This document shows, piece after piece, positions 10,956-22,468 of a stretch of DNA of 64,000 nt. The DNA is taken from the NCBI RefSeq assembly GCF_037042905.1, contig NC_087249.1:11838001-11902000 (forward strand). Direction: 5' to 3'. The position numbers and the translations under genes are program-made. Source of the stretch: Lytechinus pictus. Taxonomy: Eukaryota > Echinodermata > Echinoidea > Temnopleuroida > Toxopneustidae. Within the stretch, counting starts at the first letter, position 1. Every line of letters begins with the position of its first letter. The notes beneath the pieces are model-generated. The model made no database searches. It was not told the origin of the DNA and was given only the letters and a program-made list of their open reading frames with translations.

Positions 10956-11092
10956 TGCCCTGTTATTCAAAGGTTTGCTATTAATCGCTAAATGGCATGA
11001 TCTATCATTTTGCTCAATAGACTGACGAGGAACCAATCAGAATTGTTCTTTCAAGTTAGCGATTAATCGCTAACCTTTGTGTTACGGGGCCC
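10956..11092. mobile_element. Short palindromic MITE
   Basis: About 137 bp. The ends are inverted copies (CCCTGTTATTCAAAGGTT against AACCTTTGTGTTACGGGG), each followed inward by a copy of ATTAATCGCTAA or its complement. Confidence 0.7.
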
Positions 11093-11212
11093 TACATGTA
11101 TAAGCGAAATAATAAATGAATTTATGAAGCATATACAAGATATCGGAGCGAGTGAGGGAAGTGATGGATAAATCATATTTTGATTTGTTTGATTTCGTAA
11201 TACACTGTGTTC

Positions 11213-12021
11213 CAGTGGCGTAGACAGGTTCGTACACCTGGGGGGGATGACTGGGGTGCCAACGCTAGGCGCCCGAGCGAGGTTATCCCCCCTCCCACGG
11301 TAGGGAGCTTTTGCAATTTTGAACTTGAAATCGTGCAATCTGATGCATACTTAATGAGGTAAAATAACACACACAAGCGCGCACGCACACACCCTCATAC
11401 TCACACACACACACACACACACACGGGTGCGCGCACCACACACATACTACGCCTTGAATGGACAGACATACATCGACAAGATCTACACACCGTGGCATAC
11501 GAATACAGAATGGACTGACACATAGTATTGCATATTGAACCACACTACGTATTTATTTATCTCTGTGAATTTTGCTGTTACACCTCTTCAGAAAAACGCA
11601 AAACTCGTGGTTATCTTTTGGTTTCCACACCACGAGATTGCGCGCCCTGCAAAATATGCGCGATTAATCTTGTGGTTATCTTGTGGTTTCCAAACCACAA
11701 GATAACCACAAAATACTTGTAAGATTTTCTTTTTTTTACGGTCTGAATTGGCTTTCACCGTGTGAATGCGGCTAATAACAATAAACACAATTACAATAAT
11801 GATGAGGATTATTATTATCATCATCATAATTATTATTATTATTAATATTATAATTGTTATCATTATTACTATTATTATCATCATTATGACTTATTAAGTA
11901 ACCAAATATCATTCCCCAAAACCTGGGGGGGATGATTGTACATGCCATCCCCCCCCCCACCTTGTGAGGTGGGGGGGGATGCATCCCCCTCACCCCCCCC
12001 CCCCCGTTGTCTACGCCCCTG
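11213..12021. mobile_element. Non-autonomous hAT-type element, 8-bp target duplication
   Basis: Terminal inverted repeats CAGTGGCGTAGACA and TGTCTACGCCCCTG. They are flanked by the 8-bp direct repeat CTGTGTTC at 11205-11212 and 12022-12029, diagnostic of hAT-type insertion. The 809-bp interior has C/G runs, CA and ATT microsatellites and a strong hairpin at 11671-11710. No transposase frame is visible. Confidence 0.88.
11671..11710. repeat. 40-nt perfect-stem hairpin inside the hAT element
   Basis: TGTGGTTATCTTGTGGTT is followed by four central bases and then its exact complement, giving an 18-bp stem. A weaker related hairpin lies just before it at about 11605-11636. Confidence 0.8.
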
Positions 12022-12321
12022 CTGTGTTCCAACTAACTACACAGAGCAAAGACTACACGGGATATTACATGATAATCAAATTTCATCGTTAAAATTACGC
12101 TGTATGCATTATGCCTTTTTACTTTAAAAGAAATTTCAAGCATAATGTGTCGTAATTATAAATTGCAGAAATGTTCATGTTATTTCAATTTGTTTATCAC
12201 TATGACCCAGTCAATGTCAATCTCCAGTGTGTCTATCTATAGGTGTATGGAAAACTCAAGATTCAACAGAATATCTGAAAGTTATTCATGCTTGGGCGAT
12301 CGTAGCTCACTTTTGTCAAGG

Positions 12322-12615
12322 GTATGAAATTAGGATGCGCAGGAAATGAGCCCTCCATTTGTGAGGGGTGATTCGTTAGGGCCAGACATGGCGTATGGGG
12401 CCAAATTTCTGAAAGGCTGCGATCGAAGGAAGTGAGCGAGCAAAAGTATTGACCGGATTAATACAAAAATGCAAATTTGTGATAGATTTACCATAGTATT
12501 CCGAAAATAATGATATATTCAACCCTTTCTCCCCATTTCTTCCAGGTCGTGAAAATTTTTGGGAGTCCATGGCCCCAAGCCCCTCTTCCATTCGTACGTG
12601 TGTTCCATCACCCCA
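12322..12615. repeat. Dispersed repeat (GGCGTAATGAG family), diverged copy
   Basis: Carries the phrases AGACATGGCGTATGG, a serial GCGAGC-like patch, and GTGAAAATTTTTGGG followed by GGCCCCAAGCCCC. The same phrases recur at about 14453-14690, 25618-25780 and 48250-48480, so this is a repeat family, probably a non-autonomous hAT-like element. Boundaries are approximate. Confidence 0.55.
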
Positions 12616-13011
12616 CCTTGACTCCCATGACCAGGGAAACAAATGCAATTCCTTTTCGCTCATGCATATTTTAAAAAAGGACAGAGGATCTTTGACTGTA
12701 CCAAGAAGGTTAAAGACATCGCATACAAGTACACTGATAGGGTCGACCCGAGACTGTTGCTCAATTGTCTGGTGGAACCCAAACACACAAAAAATGATAG
12801 ATAAAATGAAGCCATACTAAACAGAGCATCCTTCAAGTCTTTTTTTGTTGTTGTTACAGGGGCTGTGTCCGATTTAAGCAGAGGCTTGACTGGGAACCGC
12901 TACTACTGCTCCGGAAATTTAGTCGTGTAACAACATTGCGCGAAGTGCTTGCTGTTTCGCGCCTAGCCATTCTACATGTAGTGCGAAAAGTTCGGAGCTC
13001 GGTCTAAAGGC
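12616..13011. other. Unassigned sequence
   Basis: No feature supported. Short frames occur on both strands over about 12620-12790 but show no recognisable family. Confidence 0.3.
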
Positions 13012-13700
13012 CCCTTATGAAACGTACTTTCATATGTTTAACCCCCCACCTCCACCAGCAAAAACTGTTGAAATTACTAATTTATCCTGAGAACCATCCC
13101 AGACTGGGACTTCCTCACACTCAACCATTTAAATCAAGATCGAGCATCGAAACACCCCAACAAAAAGTTAATTTGAATAAAAGGAGAAAAAAACCAAAAG
13201 CATTATACAATGAAAATTTCATCAAAATCGGATGTAAAATAAGAAAGTTATGACATTTTAAAGTTTAGCTTAATTTCATATTCAAATGAGCAGACTGTTG
13301 ACGTCACCCACTCACTATTTCAATTTTCTCCTCATTGTAATGTGAAACAAAATTGTATTCCTCCCTGGACATGCGGAATTATTTTAACAGATTATGGTTA
13401 AGTCAATTAAGTTGGTCCTTATTGTCAAATCTATAAAAATTGAAATATGGTATAATTCAATCAATAAAAAACAAAAGAAATAGTGAGTGAGCAGGGGACA
13501 TCATCGACTCTCTCAGTTAAATATCACTGAGTTGTGCATGTAACTGTTTTGTGAAAAATAAGCCCAACTTTTAAATGTCGTAAATTACTAATTTTACATC
13601 CGATTTTGATCAAATTTTCAGCGTTATGCTTGTTTGATTTTTCTCTTTTTATTCAAATCAACATCTTTGTGGGGGTGGATTTGACCTTTAAGCAAAACGT
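13012..13700. mobile_element. Foldback element with about 120-bp arms, copy 1
   Basis: The left arm contains AAATTTCATCAAAATCGGAT followed by TAAAATAAGAAAGTTATGAC. The right arm holds the reverse complement with modest divergence (ATCCGATTTTGATCAAATTT). Related copies are at 34440-34885 and 56500-57300, with a weaker one near 24800-25090. Non-coding. Confidence 0.7.
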
Positions 13701-13823
13701 ACTTTAAAGAAACCAAAGCAAAAACTATCAAAGCACCTTCTCCTCACCAACAACTTTGGCGCACTCCTTGCCCAGTAATTTGTTGATTCCAATATACTTT
13801 GAGGCGTTGGACAATGCAAGAAG

Positions 13824-14039
13824 CAATGGCGGCGGAAGCCCAAAAAATAAGGGGGGACCAGCAAAAGAATTAGACAAGCAAAAAAAAAAAAAAAAAAGGT
13901 TATCAACTATTTTTGGACAAGCAAAAAAAAAAAAAAAAAAAAAAAGGGTATCAACAAAAATTTTAGGGGGGACCGTCCCCCACCTCATATTTAGGGGGGA
14001 CATGTCACCCCGTCCCACCCCCCGCTTCCGCTGCCTATG
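13824..14039. mobile_element. Mini-hAT family (GCGGCGGAAGC ends), copy 1
   Basis: 216 bp with ends CAATGGCGGCGGAAGC and GCTTCCGCTGCCTATG, flanked by the 8-bp direct repeat GCAAGAAG at 13816-13823 and 14040-14047. The interior has two long poly-A tracts and GGGGGGAC words. Confidence 0.85.
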
Positions 14040-14047
14040 GCAAGAAG

Positions 14048-15239
14048 GCGAATACCCAAATGAATCACCTCTCAAAAACGCTCACAAGTGGGAGGTTTAT
14101 TCATTACTCAACTTACTTTTCATACTTATTACAAAAATGAGCGACGTTCTCCCAAGCATAGATAATTTACGGTATATTTTGGTATTAAACTGAAATGGGT
14201 ATTAACAAACTTTCCAGACATAACGAATCCTCCCAGAATCATTTACTAGTATATTAATTGGAAGTCATTTCAAGGGTGTAATTTGGTTGAGACATATGGT
14301 ACATACCACATACATGGGGGCCTATCGAGGCCGAGCAGAGCAACCGTAGAGTTGTTATAGTTAATCATAACAAGTAATACGCGAAATGTGCATTATATTA
14401 GAAATCCTATACATGTATTTTATCATTTTGTTGAATATGTCTGCTTCATAGTGGCGTAATGAGTCCCAAAATTTGAGGGGCAGACATGGCGTATGGTGCA
14501 AAACTCCTTAAAAGCTGCAAGTGAAGCGAGAGAGCAAAAATATTGACATTTCTCATTCAAAAATATATTTTTTAAGTAAAATTGTCATATTTCATGCACC
14601 CCTTTTTTACTTTTCTAAATCTTGTTTTTTCTTGGTCGTGAAACTTTTGGGGGTCAATGGCCCCAAGCCCCCCAACCGTAACCCAGTGTCCCTTTACTGT
14701 ATGTATTTATAAATTCATGTTAATGTCTCTGATTATTATCCTCTAAATGCCACCCTGTATATCATATACTCGTCAGCAGCAGTAGCTGTTTTTCGTTTCC
14801 GTTGTCAAAATACATCAAAACAATTCTTGCCTCCCAATCCAAGATAAAAGCACAGCAACATTATTAAGAAATAGGTAAGATGTAAGATATATTTCCACGA
14901 ATATTTGGGAATTTCCATAGACTTGACAATAATTAAACCACAAAATTCCACTTACATCAAAAGTGTTACCAATATCCTTACTAAAGCAGTTTTGTGAAAA
15001 TCTTATGTATATTCTTAACTGTAATGCAGCAGGCATTGCATTGTAGGCAAGATTCCTGCCACTTTTCTCCCATCTGAATAATCAAAAAGACAAAGCTACC
15101 AGAACATTCCAGATATTTTTTGAAATTCCAAGAAATTTGAGTGTTCATTGGAGGATGATTCGTTTCAATCAGTCCAACTGATAAACACAAATATTATATA
15201 ATAATAATAATAATTATAATAATGATAATGATGATGATG

Positions 15240-15270
<31 letters not shown>

Positions 15271-17137
15271 AATAATAATAATGATAATAATAATAATAAC
15301 AATAATAATATGGATACTATGTATATATTCGTACGCCAAAAAAAAAATCATTTTTATGAAATAATTAACATTTGTATAACTACATGAATTGAGAAATGAG
15401 TATGATTCCCTTGATCACATAACAATTAAAGTCACAATTATCATCCGTTACCATAACTTTTATGACACGTCACTTACGCCCAAATCACAATACAGTTATA
15501 CTCGCCTCAGAATTTTCGAAGAGGATGAATTATATTCGCAAATGAATCTGCATTCGTTATGACGTCACAGTCATGAAATGTGCTCAGGAATCTATATAAA
15601 AATCTGAAGAATGTAACAAATTTGGTATTCCAATGATGTTCCCAAAATGCTTCCTCCTGTCGTTTCACTCCTGAGAACTGCTTGTGAATGTTGAATCCAT
15701 TATTCTTCCAATTTATAACAAAAGATAGCAATGGTCTTCAAGACATTTTGTAAGATTGGTGAAGTTTTATCCTTCGGCTCTGAAACAGACTCTCCATCCG
15801 TGCGCACATGGGAAGCAATATAACATTCCTTGAAGAATATAACTTTCAATTCTTGCAGGGAGATAACCGGGAAGTAAAAGCATTGTGAGTGTATTCCTTA
15901 CTAGGTGAAGAAAAACCATCGAATCAGAACAGATTTATAAACCGCGTGGTGTAGCGAACCGATCTTTACAATCATGACAATAGCCAAGATTACATAACTT
16001 TTAAAGAAAACGGGTAACGTCTGTTTGACTCTCTAACAGGGGTGTATTGTCGGTGTACAATCGAGCTTAAGGCGTTCTACAAATTCGGGAAAGTGGCATG
16101 AGAGCGAAATGTTTTCCGATTATTATGGTTATACTTAGATCAAACACATCTAGCAAAAAAGTCTCTTTTGTCATGTTTGTGCCCCATGATAATGACCTTT
16201 TACAAACTAAGGGGCCGAGTCTCCTCTTTCCTAAATGCATAATTGGTATATTCTTCGTATCTTGTCATGAACTTGCCATGCATTTGTATATCGACATTAT
16301 ATTTCAGAAAATGTCTTACTTTTAAGCAATTAACAGACGAAAAAAATAAGGTAATCTGGACATCGTGGTTCTGTCCCCATTTTCAATTTACCGTCCGTAT
16401 TTCGGACCGTTTTCTTACAAGATCATAAATACTTAAGTGTCAGATTGTTTTACATGTGTTTCTTGAATAAGATGTTATCGTATTTTATTATTGAATAAAA
16501 TGTAAACCAATTAAATATGTATCCCCATCATAAATTCTCGTTAGGTTAGCATTATCAGGTTATCGAGCGGAGGAAAACCTTCCAATAAATATTACCACCA
16601 TCTTTCAACTAGTATTCACCTCGCTACGGATTGTCGCAGGCGCGGTGATTTCTTAAGATTTTTCTTCACACTCAGAACTAGATGGAGACGAGACGCCCCT
16701 CTGGACCCCCCCCCCAGTAAAATTCAAAATTCCAGGATGGGGCGTACCTCCTTCCATCCCTCGATCAACGATTGTGGTTTCTTAAAGTATTTTGCCCGAG
16801 AACTTCCCCTATTTTTGTCCTTGTTAATGCCCCTATTATAAAAAGATCAATACAGATTTTCTCTTTGCGGTGGTCGGAGCAAGATAAAGAATATCGATTT
16901 CCTGTTGCAAATGTACACAAAGGTTGTCCGCATACATAGGAAACAATATAAATGGATACAATTAGAGAAAACGACGTGAGGGGTGACAGTTGATGTCAAA
17001 TAAAGATTGGGAGGCTGATAAAAAAATGTTGGACATTTACCAAACGAAAGCTAGGTTAGTTTCAAGAGCTCGGGGAACATAGAGCATTTTAACATATTTG
17101 GGGCCTGGCCAATCTGGGATCCGATCAACCTAAACTA
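14048..17137. other. Intergenic region between glycosyltransferases B and C
   Basis: No gene supported. It contains a copy of the GGCGTAATGAG repeat (about 14453-14690), an (AAT)n/(GAT)n microsatellite at 15198-15312 and a C-rich repeat fragment near 16690-16760. A CRE-like TGACGTCA lies at about 15559 with TATATAAA about 35 bp further on; no transcript can be tied to it. Confidence 0.35.
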
Positions 17138-17730
17138 CGGTGTGAGTAAAAAAAAAACAACACAAAAACTTGACACCTCATAAATTCAAAATTTAAGGAG
17201 GAAATATGTCATAAACGCATAATTATTATATATGGCCTGAAAGAGTATATGTTCTCCCAAATAATTTGATACCAAATTTATGTGGTATGTGTTAACGCTT
17301 GGATAATCTGGAGGTATTCTCTGAGTGTTGTAAATTTTGATTTGCGCCAAAGTAAGGCATGACTGAAATGAATGAATCCAGATGTCAATGATGTCATAAT
17401 CCTACAAGAGTTGCATTAAAATTTATTTAAAAACACTTTTTAGTATAAATTCTCAAGCTAATTTCATTGAAAAGGGATTTGCAAATTATGTTTGATAACT
17501 CATGGAGCATTATGCCATTATTGGCATCTGGGGTTCATTCATTGCAGTCATGCCTTGTTTTGGCGCAAATCAACATTTATATCTCTCCAAATAAAGCGTG
17601 AAGACATACCACATAAATATGTATCAAATTAATTGGGAGAAGATACTCTTTCAGCCATATACAACTATTGCGTTAATATTTTTCCTTAATTGGGGATTTT
17701 TGTAGTGTCAATTTCTTTTTACTAACACTG
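17138..17730. mobile_element. Large foldback element with TA flanks
   Basis: Ends CGGTGTGAGTAAAAA and TTTTTACTAACACTG, each flanked by TA, consistent with a Tc1/mariner-type insertion. The two halves are inverted copies over roughly 270 bp (for example TTTGCGCCAAAGTAAGGCAT against ATGCCTTGTTTTGGCGCAAA). No transposase is encoded. Confidence 0.82.
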
Positions 17731-17757
17731 TATATGAAAATTCATCAATGTCATAAT

Positions 17758-17955
17758 TCCTATAGGATGTTTGCGCAGTGTCATTTTGTAAACCAAGAGG
17801 AGCATATTGAATTGTCAAGAAAACGATGAATGTTTGAATCTATCACATTGGCTAGAAAACATTTTGAAGAAATGTGAATTTTAGATAATGGCGTAGCTGG
17901 CTTTCCATAGTTGTGATCGATCGGATCAATCGCAACTCTTTGTAAGACGGGTCCC
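17758..17955. mobile_element. MITE family 4, truncated copy
   Basis: Matches the interior and one end of the element at 40187-40450: TTTGTAAACC, a CGATGAATG stretch, GATCAATCGCAACTCTTTGT and AAGACGGGTCCCTG. The other end is missing, next to the foldback at 17138-17730. Confidence 0.65.
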
Positions 17956-18269
17956 TGGTATTGAATTGAAGGGGTTTGTGACAATATTCTTTGAAAAGCA
18001 AATTCCTTTTTTTTTAATGAAATAGTCGAAGTGTATCTGAGTGAGAAAATTGTTCAAAAATTGTACAGTATTATAAAATGTAATTTTATTAGTTATAATT
18101 GTATCATGTAAGATCAATGGTATACAGTATACAATATATTGTCTACTTTGCACACTTGAACATTGTATTGTAAAATGTAATCAATGAAATGTATACTTGT
18201 ATCTTTAACTTTGTAATTCATATGCAATTCGGTTTGTTTAATGCAATATGTGGAGAACTTTAATAAATA

Positions 18270-18306
18270 CCATCTATCTATCTATTGTCCTTCCGTCCGT
18301 CGGTCC

Positions 18307-18370
<64 letters not shown>

Positions 18371-18378
18371 GTCTATCT

Positions 18379-18409
<31 letters not shown>

Positions 18410-18552
18410 CGTCCGTCCGTCCATCCGTCTGTCCGTCCGTCCGTCCATCCGTCCATCCATCCATCCATCCATCCATCCATCCATCCATCCATCCATCCAT
18501 CCATCCATCCATCCATCCATCCATCTATCTATTCTATCTATCTATCTCTATA

Positions 18553-18628
<76 letters not shown>

Positions 18629-18669
18629 CATCCATCCATCCATCTATATATCTATCTATCTATCTTTCT

Positions 18670-18700
<31 letters not shown>

Positions 18701-18712
18701 CGTCTATCTATA

Positions 18713-18775
<63 letters not shown>

Positions 18776-18778
18776 ATA
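18270..18778. repeat. Compound tetranucleotide microsatellite (about 510 bp)
   Basis: Blocks of CTAT, CTGT, CCGT and CCAT repeats in sequence, then a second CTAT/CCAT/CTGT/CTAT series. All three plus frames are open, a low-complexity artefact. The preceding sequence ends ...TTTAATAAATACC, typical of a LINE 3' tail, so the array may have grown from a retrotransposon end. Confidence 0.95.
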
Positions 18779-19229
18779 TCTCCTTTGTTTAGGAATAGAT
18801 CTAAATTGACAGTGGAGTACGATTTATGAAAATTAAAATATCAATCGTCATTTTTGGGGGCCAATACGAAAACCATCTAATTAATATTATCTTCAAAATA
18901 TTCATTAATATATAGAGAGTTTTGGAGATGTTACCATAGTTTTCGTCCTGAAATCCCCGTCATACAAGACAAGGTTAGTGAAATTAGTAGGCCTTTTGAT
19001 GACGCGAAGAGTAATTTTTAGAGATTTGATGTCTTTCTTGCTGGTAAAAAAAAAATCATCTGGAAAAAGCCTTCGATGATGATGACATATATTATGACCA
19101 AATGATAGCAAACGATCGCACGAGCAATTGTGAAAGCCCCAATATATGTTGCACACAATCGCAACGGTTGTAAGCAGTCGCACCACCAATTGTGAAAGGG
19201 GCTTTAAGCAGACCCGTTTTGAGGGTTGT

Positions 19230-19422
19230 CAGTATTATAATACACTGACTTCAATGGGGCTAATTATGTATTCATGACGTCATTATTATCTGAGTCCCCA
19301 TGGACTGATTCCCAACAAATTTTGGTAGTGGGTGTTTTTCATCATGCTCTAACAAAATATAGTATCAAAAACGCTGAAATGCTAGAAAAAAGTTTTGTGA
19401 CGTCATCACTTCGGTACTCTAT
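19230..19422. mobile_element. Partial copy of the TTCGGAAATGA/TGACGTCA element
   Basis: Shares ACTTCAATGGGGCTAATTAT, CCATGGACTGATTC, AATTTTGGTAGTGGG and a terminal TTTCGGTACTCTAT-like end with the complete element at 40804-41078. Its other end is missing. Confidence 0.65.
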
Positions 19423-20075
19423 TATTATCAATAATAATAATAACAATACTTGTAATATCTATATTTGCTACACGTGAACCAAGTCAATTCCATCGCCCCC
19501 CTTTCGAATTGGTTATGGTTAAACAGCATAAAGGAGAGCATCTGGAGGTAAACATTCTTTCATTGAACACTCCTGAAGATGTCGGCATTGGAGGAAACAA
19601 AAAGCCCAACATGTCTTATGAGGGTGCAAAATAAATAAGCATTGGAATACTCGCTACTTGTACCGGCTCAGCAAATAGTAGAGGCTGCCTCAAAATGTAA
19701 CCAATTGCTTTAATAGCTGAGAGTTGCCATTTCGTACATTTGGAGCAGAGAGGCTCGGAGAATGACATTTGCGCGGCGATTTCTGAAGACATTAGCGTTG
19801 GGAAATGTCATTTGATTCGGCTAAATCAAATCGTTTTAAATGGCATGCGTCTGTTTCAGACGTTACACCAGTTGAATTAGGAGAAGCCATCGATAATATC
19901 GTCACTGAGAGCGATTTCGAATTCCTTTTATTTACTTGACGATTATCCTTCATATTATGAATGAGATAGATGCATTATGTTTGGGAAAAACTTCGTTGGT
20001 CAAGGAAACTGATTAAAAGACTTCTGATTATTTCACTTTTCCTTGAGATTCCGTCCCTTTCTCTACGAACTAATC

Positions 20076-21383
20076 ATGCTCGCGTGTCTGAAGAGGATAC
20101 ATCTTGCTCAAGGATTCGCAACTTTCGTTCTTGGTGCAGTTTTCATGTACAGCATACAGATCTTCTACAGTTACCCAACTTTGGAAAAATATTCTAGGTC
20201 TACTGTGCGTGCGACTGTTGATGCTGACAGGAAACACAATCTTGGCTTTGATGATGGTAACGTGGACAGGATCCCACTTAATCATGGACACAATGCACAA
20301 AGTGAAACGTACAGCAGGGTCGGGCATACCTTATACAAGATGGTGGATCATGCAAGAGGAAATGGAGAGCAAAATAAATTTGCATTGATGATAGATGAGG
20401 CAGAACGTCTGCTGGCTGAGGATATCGAGAAGGAAAGTGGTGAGTTACCAAAGGAGGGGGAGAAGAAAATTGAGCCTGAACCGAAGCGAAGGGATACTAC
20501 CTATAATAAAGATAGGACAATAACACGACACCAGCGCTATGTGGATGAACCCATCGATGCTCACGAGTATGATTACCTACTTAAGCCACATGCCTGTTCG
20601 AAGGTGGATGGGAAAAGGTTGAAAATGTTTCTCATATTCATTGTAAGTACAGCACCCTGGAACTTCGAGAGAAGGATGTTGATCCGAAACACGTACGGAA
20701 ACAAGCGCAAGTGGCCCCTGCTTTCTTCCGGCACTTTCCGGACAGTCTTTCTTCTCGGTGCAGTTGGTAATCAGACGCTCCAGAACACGATCCGGAGCGA
20801 ACATGAAACCTACAGGGATATCGTCCAGGAGGATTTCCTAGACAGCTACGGAAACCTGACGTTGAAGACGGTCATGGGACTGAAGTGGGTGACCAACCAC
20901 TGCAGACATGCCAGATACACCATGAAGATAGACGACGACACCATGATCCATCAAGAGAAACTACTTCAGCTGCTGAAGTATGCACCGGCTGTGAACTTCA
21001 CAGCGGCAGGAACACTGATCAAGACCCCGGTGATACGAGACAGAAGAAACAAGCACTACATCTCAGAGACCTATTACCCCTCGCCTACCTACCCCCCTTA
21101 TCTCAATGGACCAGGGTACCTGCTATCGACTGACCTAGCAGAAGGATTATACAAGGTGGCCGTCAGAACTCCCTTGTTTCCATGGGAAGATGTATTCTTG
21201 GGGATTTGCCTGAAGCAGCTTGGGATAATACCAAGAGTATATCGCAACTTCATATTCATCCAAGCCAGGGAGTTTCATAACAAGGCTAGATTAGTGGACA
21301 TGTTTTTAAAACACCGCACCGTGGTCTCGAACCTAGCTCCCGAAGACATGATGCTTATGTGGACCATAGGATCAATTGAATAA
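20076..21383 (+). CDS. Family-31 glycosyltransferase C (beta-1,3-galactosyltransferase-like)
   Basis: Complete 435-residue frame from the ATG at 20076. It has a type II anchor at about 13-30 (GFATFVLGAVFMYSIQIF) and a charged stem of about 150 residues. The family-31 catalytic domain shows RRMLIRNTYG (199-208), TVFLLG (223-228), QEDFLDSYGNL, KTVMGLKWV, the metal-binding DDD at 286-288, YPPYLNGPGY and PWEDVFLGIC (EDV at 371-373). Sequons are N232, N260 and N308. Over the block from TVFLLG to DDD it is about two-thirds identical to B by eye. It lies on the opposite strand to A and B, head to head with B about 9.8 kb away. A CTTTTCCTTGAG acceptor-like sequence lies about 30 bp before the ATG, suggesting a spliced 5' UTR as in B. 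Confidence 0.93.
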   Translation: MLACLKRIHLAQGFATFVLGAVFMYSIQIFYSYPTLEKYSRSTVRATVDADRKHNLGFDDGNVDRIPLNHGHNAQSETYSRVGHTLYKMVDHARGNGEQNKFALMIDEAERLLAEDIEKESGELPKEGEKKIEPEPKRRDTTYNKDRTITRHQRYVDEPIDAHEYDYLLKPHACSKVDGKRLKMFLIFIVSTAPWNFERRMLIRNTYGNKRKWPLLSSGTFRTVFLLGAVGNQTLQNTIRSEHETYRDIVQEDFLDSYGNLTLKTVMGLKWVTNHCRHARYTMKIDDDTMIHQEKLLQLLKYAPAVNFTAAGTLIKTPVIRDRRNKHYISETYYPSPTYPPYLNGPGYLLSTDLAEGLYKVAVRTPLFPWEDVFLGICLKQLGIIPRVYRNFIFIQAREFHNKARLVDMFLKHRTVVSNLAPEDMMLMWTIGSIE

Positions 21384-22468
21384 TCAATATGACTTGATTC
21401 GTCTTATAAGGATTCGGATATATATCAACTGGCTTTATATAGCTTGTAGCTGCTGTTACAATTTGCGGTTTGTTACCATGGTAATGCAGTACTATAATAA
21501 AGGCGACTTTCAATATTCTCTTCTTCGTTTACTGGTCCATTCGCCGCTTCGCAGAAATTATTAACTTCATGCAATATTATTTGTTTAGACAAATGATTTT
21601 ACTACGAACTAGCTTCTCATTTTTGTCACACTCAATGTTGGTTCATATATCTCGCGATTTCCTTTAATTTTCCTTTGAGGTAGTCGATATACGTCTCTTT
21701 GAGCTGACTATAGAAATTAAAACTTGTGTCCCACGACATTTTAAACGAACCTGTGTATCTATTGCATTTATTGAGAATTGTATTAAAACGAAGAACATGA
21801 AGATGAAAATGTATTTCATGTAAGCACCACAACTCGATTCGTTTAACGGAACGAGGGTGAAAATTGTTTCACATTTGTTTCGTTAAAAGCTGTTCCTTCA
21901 GAAAATTCAGTGGAATAGAAAATATTCACATCATTGTTTATGTGTAATCCGCCTGAACTTTCGAAGAAATAAATTTAGAAACGGCCCACTGTATCTCATG
22001 CAAACGGTAAACTTTCATAACTCATAAATGTAAAAAAAAAATGTGTCTATAGAAGAGCGACGTGTAGGCCCATAGCCACCGAATAGAGATTAAACAGATG
22101 AAATGGATGATTAGCAGAAACAAAATTTCTTGCACATTTGGCACTAGATATTCGGTAACGGACCGATGAATTTCGCTATGAAGATTATTTTTTCTCTCCC
22201 AGTTTTAGTAAACCCATAGCAAAAGTTTGCACGGATTTCGTAATATTTTTTTCGATTGCAATTAGGGCTGTACTATTGGGTATGCTTTGACACAATATTT
22301 AACAAGAGGAAGAAAAGCGTTTTTTGTCATGTAAGTTAACGAGTGAAGCAGCAACATATTTTTAAAAGATAAAATTCTGACCTCCGTTTATTAAGATCTA
22401 GAAAGATTCTTATAATCGAATCTTGAAAGGAAATAGTTTTTGTAGTGTCCCTATTAAACCTGACTATA
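21384..22468. other. 3' flank of glycosyltransferase C
   Basis: No gene supported. An X-box-like palindrome GTTACCATGGTAAT lies at 21472-21485, about 90 bp past the stop codon. Confidence 0.35.

Noticed and set aside
12376-12820. 136-codon minus frame and overlapping plus frames
   Set aside because: Partly within a dispersed repeat; no family similarity and no initiation or splice context.
18241-18829. Three long overlapping Tyr/Leu/Ser-rich frames
   Set aside because: All three plus frames are open only because the tetranucleotide repeat has no stops; not genes.
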